A program made the translations under genes and the position numbers. 64,000 nucleotides of DNA, taken from DASTCZ01 sp963704455 (lineage in GTDB: Bacteria; Acidobacteriota; Terriglobia; Acidiferrales; UBA7541). Where the stretch lies: NCBI GenBank assembly GCA_963704455.1, contig OY969905.1, positions 1,488,001-1,552,000 of the forward strand, given 5' to 3'. Shown piece by piece: positions 1-10,800 of the stretch (positions are counted from its first letter, which is position 1; every line of letters starts with the position of its first letter). The notes beneath the pieces were generated by a model. That model did not search any database. It saw only the letters and a program-made list of their open reading frames with translations, and was not told the origin of the DNA.

Positions 1-303
1 ACCGATATCGACGCTTTCGAAAAACTTTATCAGAATGAGCATGTCCCAATGGCAGTGGAGAAATTGGCGGGCAAAACAAAATTCGTTGCGACAAAGGTTC
101 TTGCTTCTCCCGCAGGAGCGCCTCCCTTCTACCGCGTGGCTGAGATTCACTTTCCTTCCAAGGAAGCCCTTGAGGCCTGCGCAGCCTCAGAGGGTGGGAA
201 AGAAACTATTGCTCACGCCATCAAGATCTCTTCCGGGGGTCCTCCGATAATTTTAATCGCTGAGGAGGAGACGTTCACATTTGGACAGGCGGCAAAGGCC
301 TAA
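1..303 (+). CDS. EthD-domain protein, 3' part only
   Basis: The frame is open from base 1 and ends at the TAA at 301-303, so the amino terminus lies outside the window. The visible 100 residues match the small EthD family of dimeric alpha/beta-barrel proteins: an FEKLYQNEHVP segment near the start, a VAEIHFPSKEALEA strand-helix stretch and an IAEEE-type ending. EthD members are linked to oxidative degradation of organic compounds, but most chromosomal copies have no known substrate. No neighbour helps to fix the role. An internal ATG at 49 is not the start, because the family similarity begins upstream of it. Confidence 0.75.
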   Translation, partial: TDIDAFEKLYQNEHVPMAVEKLAGKTKFVATKVLASPAGAPPFYRVAEIHFPSKEALEACAASEGGKETIAHAIKISSGGPPIILIAEEETFTFGQAAKA

Positions 304-782
304 GCTGTCCCTCACAAGTAATCGGGTGTACAAAGGTACAGAAACAAATTGTAGTTGGCGGATGAGCTTACGAGCCGTCCCGATCAGAACCATCGGGACG
401 GGCACTGCGCAAATCTTGGGGGCGAGCTTGTAAGCCGGACTCGCTGAATGGCATCCCTCCATCTCCTAGATTTTTCAACACTTCTGCATTTTGCCGCATA
501 ATTCACGACTTCACTTCAAGCTTAAAACGTTATCGGTGTCACGGATGTCAGCTCTCATTGCACATTTTTCGCACACTGGAATGAAAGAGGCGTTTCCCTC
601 GTCAATCACGGTATATCCCGAGATTGTTGCCTGAAAAATCCCAGGATATCGTCGGTAGCCTCGCCGCCGTTTACGCTTAGCGAACCTTCTGTCTCGCTCC
701 TGATTCTCAAGCCAAGTACCTGCTATTAGCCGTCGGATCCCTTACCAACCATTCCGGAACAAGCGTCGTGAGATCGGACCAC
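304..782. other. intergenic stretch with one hairpin
   Basis: I see no supported gene here. A perfect 10-bp inverted repeat (375-384 with 392-401, 7-nt loop) could act as a transcription end for the EthD-like gene, but no T-run follows it on either strand. The rest has no recognisable motif. Confidence 0.4.
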
Positions 783-2681
783 CTACCAGTTCTTTTGCCA
801 GACACGGAGGATTGGATAGCGTCCGGCGTTGGATGGGGCGTAGTCGGAACGCTGGAACCACCACATGAGGCGCGCTTGTGGATCGGCGGCGAAGGCCGAG
901 TCTGACGAGAGCTTGTCTTCAAATTGTTTGCGCAGGTCCGGATGGTCGAGCATCATGCGGCGGGCTATAGGCTCGGTGAGGTAGGCGCCTTCGCCGCCAC
1001 CACGGCTTCCGCTGAAAAGAACGGCGTTGCAGAATCCCCAGCGGGCGAGCGAGTCCGGGGCTTGCGGTTCGAGCATGGCGAGAATGAGGCGCGCGCGTCG
1101 CTGGTGCATGGGAACCCAAAAAGAGCCCGCGGGAACGGCGATTTTTTCTTTTACGAGCTTCGCATCGAAATCCACCATTACACGGCCTTCGTTTTGCGCG
1201 GTGCCGAACTTTATATTTGAAAACCGATAGGTTTCGAATTCTTGATCGAGCGGCATTGAGATTTTTTGCACCTCGACTCCGTGCAGCGCTAACTCGTCGG
1301 CAAAAACCTTCCATGCGGCGGGAATCACGTAGCCGAGCGGCATTTGCGCTTCGACGGTGGTGTCAATTTTGTCGTGGATTACGGTGTCAATGTTATCCAG
1401 ATCGAGGAGATATCCATTCACGTTTGCGCCGGTAACTTCGCTTTTGTACGGGCCGAGCTTCAAAGCGCGATATGTGAGCGGATGGCTTTGCGTCTCACTA
1501 ACTTTTCCTCCAAGATAAACGGCTGGCGCGTTTTGATCTCCTGCTTGCGCGGCCAATGTCCTATCTGCTTCGCGGACGGCGGTTCGGAGCGCTTCCGGAT
1601 CGTCCATGATGATGTCAATGGTGTTGCGCATGATATCGAAATCGGCCCAGGCGCGGGTGCGAGTGGACTTTAAGCTGTGCGTTTCGACCAATAAACACGG
1701 GCGATTCTGAACTGCGGAATACAGGTGAGAATAGCGCGGTGTGAAAACCTCCATGAAAAATTCGCGCTTATTGGTCGCGGCGTTGTTGCGCAACCCCCCA
1801 TAGGGGGCGACGCCGTGTCCGTCGGCGGTCATGCGCTTATCGAGCTCGGGAACGTATCGCGAATTGATCCAAGTGCGCACCGGCTCCGCGATATCCTGAT
1901 TGCGAGCCATATCCCAGGTGACGTCATATTGCATGTCGCTGCCGTCGGTAACGTGATTATCGAACATGAAGTCGGGGAGCCATGCGTTGTAGAGCGCGAG
2001 CCAGGCGCGCATTTCGGGCGTATCCGCCTTGATATAGTCGCGATTCAAATTCAGGCCCTGCGCGGTTTCGCGGAGTCCTGTGGACTTGGGGCCGTTCTGG
2101 TTGACACGATGATAGGGGCTGAAATAATCGTGGCCGTCGATATTGAAGACGGGAATGACGATGAAGATTGCTTTGTCAAGCCAGGCGGCATAGCGCTTGG
2201 TGACAGCCATGTCGCGGACGAGCATAAGAGCAGTGTCTTTGCCTTCGATTTCGCCGGAGTGGATGCCACTTTGTATGAGGATGATGGCTTTATTTGTTTT
2301 GGCGGCAGCCGCGGGAGTGAAGGCCCGGTCATTGGATACAATTAGCGCGGTCATGGGATGGCCTTCGGGAGTCGTGCCGAAGTCGATGGATTTGACGAAG
2401 CGAGAGGCAGCTTCAAGTTGACGGGAGAGGTCGATGACTTCAGCGTAGGGCCCGGTTTCGTCCCAATTTGTCTTTTCGCTAGTGGTGAGGAGGTTGGGCG
2501 GTGAGGCTTTGGTGCTGGCGGTGAGCGAGGCAGCATCTTTGGCGGCGGGCGGTTCGTAGGCGGAATGCGGCATCAAGGTATTTGGGGGATTCTGGGCGGA
2601 AACCGAGGCGGCGGCTTTGTATGAGAAGACAACTCCGGTTGAAACGACCACTACGCAGAGAATTAGAAGAACGCGGCGCAT
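783..2681 (-). CDS. secreted M14-family zinc metallocarboxypeptidase
   Basis: The protein has 632 residues from the ATG at 2681; the frame stays open upstream, but this start gives a good signal peptide (MRR followed by a hydrophobic run LLILCVVVVSTGVVF), so export is likely. The peptidase domain shows the M14 zinc signature HSGE (His141 and Glu144), an NLNRD substrate-binding segment around residue 213, the third ligand His243 in DNHVTD, and a candidate catalytic Glu333 in LLVETHS. The C-terminal 200 residues are an unassigned extension. M14 enzymes remove C-terminal residues from peptides. Genes of this type are frequent and often multicopy in acidobacteria. It is monocistronic, with the IS element upstream but outside the gene. 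Confidence 0.85.
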   Translation of the reverse strand: MRRVLLILCVVVVSTGVVFSYKAAASVSAQNPPNTLMPHSAYEPPAAKDAASLTASTKASPPNLLTTSEKTNWDETGPYAEVIDLSRQLEAASRFVKSIDFGTTPEGHPMTALIVSNDRAFTPAAAAKTNKAIILIQSGIHSGEIEGKDTALMLVRDMAVTKRYAAWLDKAIFIVIPVFNIDGHDYFSPYHRVNQNGPKSTGLRETAQGLNLNRDYIKADTPEMRAWLALYNAWLPDFMFDNHVTDGSDMQYDVTWDMARNQDIAEPVRTWINSRYVPELDKRMTADGHGVAPYGGLRNNAATNKREFFMEVFTPRYSHLYSAVQNRPCLLVETHSLKSTRTRAWADFDIMRNTIDIIMDDPEALRTAVREADRTLAAQAGDQNAPAVYLGGKVSETQSHPLTYRALKLGPYKSEVTGANVNGYLLDLDNIDTVIHDKIDTTVEAQMPLGYVIPAAWKVFADELALHGVEVQKISMPLDQEFETYRFSNIKFGTAQNEGRVMVDFDAKLVKEKIAVPAGSFWVPMHQRRARLILAMLEPQAPDSLARWGFCNAVLFSGSRGGGEGAYLTEPIARRMMLDHPDLRKQFEDKLSSDSAFAADPQARLMWWFQRSDYAPSNAGRYPILRVWQKNW

Positions 2682-2934
2682 GTGTGGCTCCCTGGACTTG
2701 GCGAAGATACAGCGTTGGTGGAGGCAGTACAAGTGGGATGGATTCAATCTGCCGACCGGCTCGAAATGCAACATTACCTCGTGGTCGGCCTCTGTTTCGA
2801 CCACCGTGATTCCTCGGAAACTGACGAAAGCTTCTCATTGAATGCAACAGAACCAGCAATTTGTTGCTTGTCCGTCTGCAGCTCTAATGCAAGCGACAGG
2901 GGTTTAGACTTAGCTGTTGTTTGAGACATTAGGT

Positions 2935-2974
2935 GAAGTTGTCCCCGGTTTAGTTGAAAGCAGCGGCTCTCGAC
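2935..2974. repeat. IS256-type left terminal inverted repeat
   Basis: The 40-nt left end pairs with the right end over its outer 25 nt with a few differences, and over an inner 15-nt block GCAGCGGCTCTCGAC at 2960-2974. At the right end the two blocks are separated by about 14 extra nucleotides. Confidence 0.85.
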
Positions 2975-2984
2975 TTTCCGCACG

Positions 2985-4262
2985 TTACGCGACCTGCGCC
3001 TGCTGAGTCAACGACGGGTTCATCCGGCGATGCAAGAGTTCCAGTTCCCGATAGCCTTTCACTCGCCGGAATTTCTTCTGCGCTTCCAACAACCCGGTAG
3101 CCGTCCAGCGCAAGGCGTGCTCTCCTTCTCGCCAGCGTTTTACGTTCCGCGCCACTCGCTCGACGGTCGACAGGCACGACTCGATGGGATTGGTCGAAGC
3201 CAGCGTTCGGCGCAGCAGCCAGCCCACGCCTAGCCGGTGCACCGTCAGCGTTTCCTCCAGCCCTTCTTCCAAGCTGCGCGCCGCGCTCGGGTTGATGCGT
3301 TCCAGTTGCCGGAAGATTTTCTCCAACTCCGCTTTCGCCGCCGCGTAATCCGTCATCGCGTAGGCGTTGCGGATTCTCCGGTCCGTATCACCCTGGGCGC
3401 TCTTCGGCAGATGCTCTTTCACGTTGCGCCGCTTGTGGATCTGGCAGCGCTGCACCTCCGCGCGCTCGCCAAACACGCGCTCGATCCCCGCCCGCAGCGC
3501 TTTCGCCCCGTCGATCACGAACAAGTAGCGACGCTCCGCATCGAGACCGCGCGTCACCAGATCCTCCAGCAACTCCTTCACCACCGTGGTGTTCTCCGTC
3601 GCTCCTTGCCACAGCCCCAGAACGTGCTTTTCCCCGCTGATTTCGATGCCCAGCGCCACCACCAGCACTTGCTTGCCGAGATGGATCCCATCGATCAGGA
3701 TGGCTGCCAGATCGAGAGCGTCAAGCTTTTTCTCGCACAGTTCTTGCAACTGCGTGGCACTGGCAGCCACGAACTGGCGGCTCACGCTGGATTTCTCGAT
3801 CCCGTAGCCGTCCAGCACGCTCTGGACCGCGCGGCGATAGTTCCGTGAAGTCAGTCCCGCGACGATGCCTTCCCGCACGGCTCGCTGCCGCCGTCCGTCG
3901 TGTTGCAGGCGCGCGTAACTATCCAGTTCCACTTCTTGACCTGCCCGTGTGCGCACTCGTGGGCGAGTCACCGCTACTTTCTGCCCGCTGAAGATCACGT
4001 AGCCGGGCTGGCGGCCCCAGCGCACCGCGCCCGACTCGGGACCCGGCCGGTGCGGAGGTCCCACGCGCCGCGTCACCTCGTTTTCCAGAATCGTGCCGAT
4101 GATCCTTAGCCCGGCTTCTCCGGTCAACTGTTCGACTTGGGCTTGCAGTTCCTCCCACACCTCGACCATCGGCAGCGGCACCTCCACCAGCAACTCCCGC
4201 TTGCCGATCACCTCGAACTTCTGCTTGGACTTGTACTCCGTTCCCTGATAGGTTTTCCTCAC
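2985..4262 (-). CDS. IS256-family (mutator-type) DDE transposase
   Basis: The protein has 425 residues, full length for the family. Catalytic residues are visible as Asp191 in LIDGIHLGK, Asp251 in FVIDGAKAL and Glu361 in STNPIES. The GLWQGATEN and CQIHKRRNV segments are also characteristic of IS256 transposases. It cuts and joins the element ends. The start at 4262 opens directly with MRKTYQG, and the roughly 107-nt leader upstream contains a strong hairpin. No frameshift or stop is present, so the enzyme is probably functional. Confidence 0.95.
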   Translation of the reverse strand: MRKTYQGTEYKSKQKFEVIGKRELLVEVPLPMVEVWEELQAQVEQLTGEAGLRIIGTILENEVTRRVGPPHRPGPESGAVRWGRQPGYVIFSGQKVAVTRPRVRTRAGQEVELDSYARLQHDGRRQRAVREGIVAGLTSRNYRRAVQSVLDGYGIEKSSVSRQFVAASATQLQELCEKKLDALDLAAILIDGIHLGKQVLVVALGIEISGEKHVLGLWQGATENTTVVKELLEDLVTRGLDAERRYLFVIDGAKALRAGIERVFGERAEVQRCQIHKRRNVKEHLPKSAQGDTDRRIRNAYAMTDYAAAKAELEKIFRQLERINPSAARSLEEGLEETLTVHRLGVGWLLRRTLASTNPIESCLSTVERVARNVKRWREGEHALRWTATGLLEAQKKFRRVKGYRELELLHRRMNPSLTQQAQVA

Positions 4263-4292
4263 AGCGGCTCTCCTCTCAAAATAGAGTTTCCA

Positions 4293-4317
4293 ACCCGAAC
4301 TCTATCCGAGTTCGGGT
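4293..4317. promoter_or_regulatory. hairpin in the transposase leader
   Basis: A perfect 9-bp inverted repeat ACCCGAACT / AGTTCGGGT with a 7-nt loop lies between the right IS end and the transposase start. In several other IS families a leader hairpin hides the ribosome site in transcripts that enter from outside; a similar role here is inference. Confidence 0.5.
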
Positions 4318-4369
4318 CGAGAGCCGCTGCTTCCCTTGTTCAGGTTTCAACTAAAGGCGGGACAACTTC
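4316..4369. repeat. IS256-type right terminal inverted repeat
   Basis: The right end carries the inner block GTCGAGAGCCGCTGC (4316-4330), a 14-nt insert not present at the left end, then the outer block ending at 4369. The CATTAGGT duplication begins at the next base. Confidence 0.85.
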
Positions 4370-4377
4370 CATTAGGT

Positions 4378-4817
4378 TCACCGGTAGTTGTCGTTCCGGA
4401 CGGATGGTCGTCTATTCGTAAGCGAACCCCGCGCTTTTCTATTCCCCTTTGACGTCGGCTGCGATCCAACCATCATAACCCTGCCCAAAAATGCTACCTT
4501 GCCCAAAATCCCCGATTCCTGAGGAGGCAGAAACGTTGAGAAATGCGCTTGCTCTAGTGCGCGTGTTTGCCGCCTCAAATGAAACTGTTTGCGGGCAGGG
4601 CAACAATTGTGTTCGTTCATGTGTGGAAACGGTTTGGGCTGGTCTTGCCACTCGAGACAGCGTGCGTTCGCATGGACGGGGTGGTAAGCGTTGTAATTGA
4701 AAGGCTCTTGTTCGACTCCAGCACGACGAATCTAATTGCATCTATTTCATGGGACAGAGGCTATTGCTGTTAAAATGATTCACCGCAATTTTATAACTTG
4801 CGCAGAAACCGGCGAAG
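4378..4817. other. upstream region of the glucan synthase gene
   Basis: No supported gene. The stretch must hold the promoter of the large downstream gene; the AT-rich part from about 4735 to 4795 is the most likely place, but no clear -35/-10 pair stands out. Confidence 0.3.
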
Positions 4818-7800
4818 ATGGGGCAGCTTTCCACAGGCACCTTTCACGAACTCGAAGACCCTATCCGCGCGGAGCTATTCAGCACGGACCGGTTGGAGCA
4901 ACACGCTGAAAGTCTCGCGGCTGCGCAGGCGGCGACGACCGTCGCGGGCCCGGGCCGACCGTTCATCCCACGCGTGCAAGAGAATGGACGGATTCTTCTC
5001 GAATACTATCGAACGATTGCGCGGGCAATTCAACATGAGCAGCTCATAACGCCTGCCGCGGAATGGCTCGTTGACAACTTCTATATCGTGGAAGAACAAC
5101 TCCGCGAGATCCGCGACGATCTCCCGGCCGGCTACTACCGTGAATTACCCAAATTGAAGACCGGACACCTGGAGGGATATCCACGTGTATTCGGCGTGGC
5201 CTGGGCGTTTGTTGCGCACACCGACAGCCGGTTCGACCCAGAGGTCTTGCGGCGATTCGTGATTGCCTACCAGCGCGTGCAACCGCTCACCATCGGCGAG
5301 TTATGGGCCATTGCCATCACGCTGCGCGCAACTCTTCTGGAAAACCTGCGCAGAATCGCGGAACAACTTGTGAGCAGCCGGAACGCACGCGAGCAAGCCG
5401 ACACCATCGCTGATGGCCTGCTTGGGACTGGTGGCCGGCTGCCGGTCCCCGCTGAGAAGATATTAAGCCGCTTCGAGAAGAAGCCTTTAGAGAGAGCGTT
5501 CGCGGTGCAATTGATCCAGCGGTTGCGCGACCTGGATCCAAAGGTCGGGCCGATCCTGCATTGGCTTGACGAGCGCCTGGCTGCGCAAGGAACCACCGCC
5601 GATGAAATCGTGCGCACCGAGCACCAGCAGCAGGCTGCCATGAGCGTGACTGTACGCAACATCATCACGAGCATGCGGCTGACGTCTGCCTTTGATTGGC
5701 AGACATTTATTGAAAGCGTCAGCCTTGTGGACGAGGTTCTACGATGTGACCCCGGCTTTGCCGAAATGGATTTTGCAACGCGAGATCATTACCGGCATGC
5801 CATCGAGGATTTGTCACGCGGCTCGCGTTATACGGAAATCGAAGTAGCGCAGCGCGCATTGAATCGCGCCAGCCGCGCGCGTACGGAAAGTCCAAGCGCC
5901 TCTTCCAACGGCAACCGCGGAGACGATGAACGGCATACACACCCAGGGTACTACCTGATCTCGGAAGGGCGGACGGCCTTTGAGCACGAACTTGGGTTTC
6001 GCCTCTCCTGGAAATTCTGGCTGTTGCGACTGCATTTTCGAAGTGCGGCGCCGGGGTACCTGGGAACCATCGCGCTCCTGACGGCGATCATTCTGGGTCT
6101 GCCGTTGATCCTTTCCAGAGGTTGGGGAGCGACAGCGTTGCAACTGGTGCTTCTTGGTTTGGTTGCCTCAATCCCGGCATCCGACCTCGCGATTGCCCTA
6201 ATCAATCGCGCTGTAACTGAATTGTTCGGTCCGCGAATACTGCCGCGTCTCGAGTTGGCTGGCGGAGTGCCCGAAAAACTACGGACAATCGTAGTTGTCC
6301 CGGCGCTACTCATATCCAAAGAGGCAATCAAAGAGCAGATCGAGCGTCTCGAAGTCCACTACTTGGCAAATTCCGATGGGGATCTCCGGTTTGCGTTGCT
6401 ATCGGATTGGATGGATTCCGCAACGGAGAGCTCGGAAGGAGACGACGAGCTCTTGGCCGCCGCAACGGGAGCCATCGAAAACCTAAATCAGCACTACCAC
6501 TCGCCGCCTGGTGGTGGCGCAAGATTCATGCTACTTCATCGCAAACGCGTCTGGAACGAAACCCAAAAGAAATGGATCGGCTGGGAGCGCAAGCGCGGAA
6601 AACTCCACGATCTGAATCTATTCCTGCGCGGCTCGGGGGAGAAATCATTCATGCCTGTCGGCGGGCGCCCTGCGGAACCAATTCCCGGCGTTCGTTACGT
6701 GATTACGCTCGATGGTGACACGCGTCTTCCGCGGGGCGCTGCGGCGCGGTTGGTGGGCACGATGGCGCACCCTCTTAACCGGCCATTCTACGACCCACGC
6801 GAGGGGCGCGTTGTGGAGGGCTACGGAGTTGTGCAGCCGCGAATTACGCCGTCGCTCCCAACCAATGGTGGCGGCTCCATTTTCCAAAAAGTATTTTCCG
6901 GCCCAAGCGGCATGGACCCTTACGCCTCCGCAATCTCGGATGTGTATCAGGATCTTTTCAGGGAAGGTTCGTTCACCGGCAAGGGAATTTACGACATTGA
7001 TGCATTTGAAGAAGCACTCGCCGGCAAGGTGAAAGAGAACAGCTTGCTGAGCCACGACCTTCTGGAAGGAATCTTCGCGCGCGCGGCGCTTGCTACGAAC
7101 ATTGAGTTGTTCGAGGAATTCCCCTCGCAATTCGAAGCAGCGGCCGCTCGGCAGCACCGCTGGGCACGCGGCGACTGGCAGCTCCTTCCCTGGATATTCG
7201 GAAGAGGTGGGGCGCCTCGAGGCGGAGGCCATTCGTTCCACATCCCGGCGATTAGCCGATGGAAGATGATTGATAACCTCCGCCGGAGCCTGTTGGCGCC
7301 TGCCATGTTTCTTACCATGCTTGTTGGGTGGCTGGTGCCGGCACTATCGCCGTGGACATGGACGAGGTTTGTCCTCATTGCAATCTCGGTCCCCGCGTTG
7401 CTCCCGTTTTTGGCAGGGCTTCACACACGGTTGAGTGGAATTTCCAAGCGAAGTCATATTCGAGCCATCCTTCGGGATCTTTCCATCGGGGCAGCGCAGA
7501 TCGCTTTGACCGTGACATTTCTTGCAAACCAGACGTGGCTGATGTGCGACGCCATTTTTCGCACGATCGGCCGCGTGCTGATCACGCGAAAGAATCTGCT
7601 GGAATGGGTAACCACGGCCCAGACTACGGATGGGGTTCATCTGAAGCTTGCCTCGATCTTCAAACGAATGGTTGGCGGCATAACGCTTGCCATCCTCGCG
7701 TTGCTCGCCGTGGCGTTTGGACGCCAGCAAGCGCTGTTCGTTGCTGTCCCGTTCGTTGTGCTGTGGTGCGCCGCGCCGATTGTATCGAGATGGATCAGCC

Positions 7801-10800
7801 TCCCGCCAAGACCGAATGAGGCGGAGCCGTTGTCAGCCATCGAAACGCAAACGCTGCGTTCGGTTTCGCGCCGCACCTGGCGCTTCTTTGAAACTTTTGT
7901 CACCGTCGCGGAAAACTGGCTGCCCCCGGACAATTTTCAAGAGACTCCCAAACCCGTGATTGCGCACCGGACTTCTCCTACAAATATTGGGCTCTATCTT
8001 CTTTCCGCGGTCACCGCGCGGGATTTGGGGTGGCTGGGAACCGTGGACACGGCGGGGCGGCTGGAGAATTCGTTCGAGACCATCGGCAAACTGGAAAAGT
8101 TCCGCGGTCATTTTTACAACTGGTATGACACGCGGGATCTTCATCCGCTCGAGCCCAAGTATGTTTCATCGGTTGACAGCGGAAATATCGCGGGGCACTT
8201 GCTTGCTGTGGGTCACGCGTGCCGCGACTTGATGCAGAAATCATCGGTCGATTCCGCGACACTCGACGGGATAAAAGACGTGATTCAGCTCCTGCGCGAA
8301 GCGTTGTCCGGAATGACCGATATCCGGCGCACCCACCTTGTAACGCGGAAGCAGCTCAGCAACGCCGTGAACGGCCTTGCAGCATTACTCGAACCGGCGC
8401 CTGAAAGCACAGCGGAATGGGCCAGACTTTTTATCGAGCTGAGGGAACACGCGCGGACAGTCGCAGACATTGTGCACACCATTTCGGCGGAACGTGCGGA
8501 TGCTCCTGATTCGGAACTGCGTGTATGGGCCGATGCCGTCACAGCCTGTGTGGAAAGTCACGCTCGAGATACTGAGATTCTGATTCCGTGGATGCGGCTG
8601 GACTTGAAACACATTGGCGCGCTGGCCCACCGTTCTCCAGAGCATGGAGCGGATTGGGCCGCGATTGAAGCGTTCTTACATTCGCCACAGTCGCTCGCGG
8701 ATGCGCCCGAACACTTTGAGGCTGCAATCAATGAAATCGCGAGACTGCGAACACGACTCGCGAGCGACCTCCCCGGGTTTTCGGAGGCGATCTTGTGTCT
8801 TGATGCCCTGACTCAGGCTTTGAGTAAAGCGGCTACGGAAGCTGCGGCGCTCCTTCGAAGGCTTCTCACGTTGGCGCAGACTGCGGAAAAGATTTTCGCT
8901 GAAATGGAATTTGGCTTTCTTTTTGACAACAGTCGAAAACTATTTTCAATCGGCTTTCGCTGCACTGACGGAACCTTGGACCCCAATTGCTACGACTTGC
9001 TGGCTTCCGAGGCGCGCCTGGCGAGTTTCATCGCCATTGCCAAGGGAGACGTTCCCTCCTCTCACTGGTTCCACCTGGGGCGCGCACTGACTCCGGTTGG
9101 CCGTGGTTCCGCGCTGATTTCGTGGTCGGGATCGATGTTTGAATACCTGATGCCCGCGCTGGTAATGAGTTCTCCGGCGGGAAGTCTTCTAAGCCAGACA
9201 TACGAGCAGGTTGTTCTGCGCCAAATCGAATATGGAGATGAACGCGGCGTGCCGTGGGGGAATTCGGAGTCTGCTTACAACGCGCGCGATCTCGATTTCA
9301 CTTACCAATACTCGAGTTTTGGCGTACCCGGCCTCGGTCTCAAACGCGGCCTCAGTGAAGATCTTGTTGTCGCGCCGTACGCCACTGCGCTGGCGGCAAT
9401 GATTGATCCATCGGCGGCAGTGCAAAACCTGGCGCGTCTCGCGGATGCAGGCGCGAAGGGGACATACGGTTATTACGAGGCCCTCGATTACACGAGTTCG
9501 CGGTTGCCTGAAGGCAAAGATGTTGCCGTCATCCAAGCTTACATGGCGCACCACCAGGCAATGCTATTGGTGGCGTTTGCCGATGTGTTGACGGACGGCG
9601 CGATGCGGGCTCGTTTTCATGCCGAGCCGCTGGTTCAAGCGGCGTCGCTGCTGCTGCAGGAACGAATGCCAAGGGACGTGCTGGTAGCGCGGCCTCGCGC
9701 AGAGGAAGTTTCCGCGGCGGCGCAAGTGCGAGAATTAATTCCTCCCGTTGTTCGCCGGTTCACAACGCCGAGTGAGGGAACTCCGCGGACACAACTTCTT
9801 TCAAACGGGCGCTACTCCGTCATGCTGACAGCGGCGGGCTCCGGGTACAGTCGGTGGCAGGATCTCGCGATCACCCGCTGGCGTGAAGACGCCACGCGCG
9901 ATTGCTGGGGGACATACATTTTTCTGCGGGATGAACAGAGCGGGAATGTCTGGTCCGCGGGCTATCAGCCGACCGGTGCGGAACCTGATGAGTATGAGGC
10001 CACCTTTTACGAAGACCATGCCGAAATCAGGCGGCGAGATCGGTCACTAAGCACACTTCTGGAGGTCACTGTTTCGCCCGAGGATGCGGAGGTCCGGCGG
10101 CTTTCGATTACGAATCTTGGAGCGCGGGCGCGCAATATTCAGGTGACATCTTATGCGGAGCTTTCGCTGGCGCCGCAGGCCGCCGACCTCGCGCACCCGG
10201 CTTTCTCAAATCTTTTTGTGGAAACAGAATTTGTCGCTGACATCGGCGCGGTGGTCGCCACGCGCCGCAAGAGATCCGCGGACGAAACCGCCGTGTGGGT
10301 GGCGCATGTACTTGCGGTGGAAGGTGAAATCATTGGAGACCTTCAATACGAAACGGATCGCGCGAAATTTCTTGGACGCGCGCGTGATATCCGCAATCCC
10401 GTGTCAATCTTTGACGGAAGCGCGCTTTCAAATACAGTCGGCCCGGTGCTTGACCCGCTAGTGAGCTTGCGGCGAACGGTGCGCGTTCCGCCCTCAAGCA
10501 CAGTGCGCTTGAGTTTTTCAACTGTGGTTGCTCCCACACGCGAGGAGGTGTTGGATCTCGCGGACAAGCATCGCGATGCCTCAACCTTTGAGCGCGTTTC
10601 GACGCTTGCCTGGACCCAAGCGCAAGTGCAGCTTCACCACCTCGGTATCCATGCCGAAGAGGCCCAACTATTTCAAAGACTCGCGAATGCCGTGCTTTAT
10701 TGCGATACTTCGATGCGGCCGGGTTCCGATTTGCTCAGCAAAAGCTCAGTGGAGCTTCCTACGCTTTGGGCCCAGGGAATATCCGGTGATTTGCCGATTA

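Larger units (their letters stand above)
2935..4369 (-). mobile_element. complete IS256-family insertion sequence
   Basis: The 1435-bp element starts GAAGTTGTCCC and ends GGGACAACTTC. It is flanked by an exact 8-bp direct repeat CATTAGGT at 2927-2934 and 4370-4377, the target duplication size typical of IS256. One transposase gene fills most of it. Its terminal repeats are long and imperfect and share two blocks: the outer 25 bp and an inner GCAGCGGCTCTCGAC block. Intact ends, intact gene and exact duplication suggest a recent, possibly active insertion. Confidence 0.93.
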
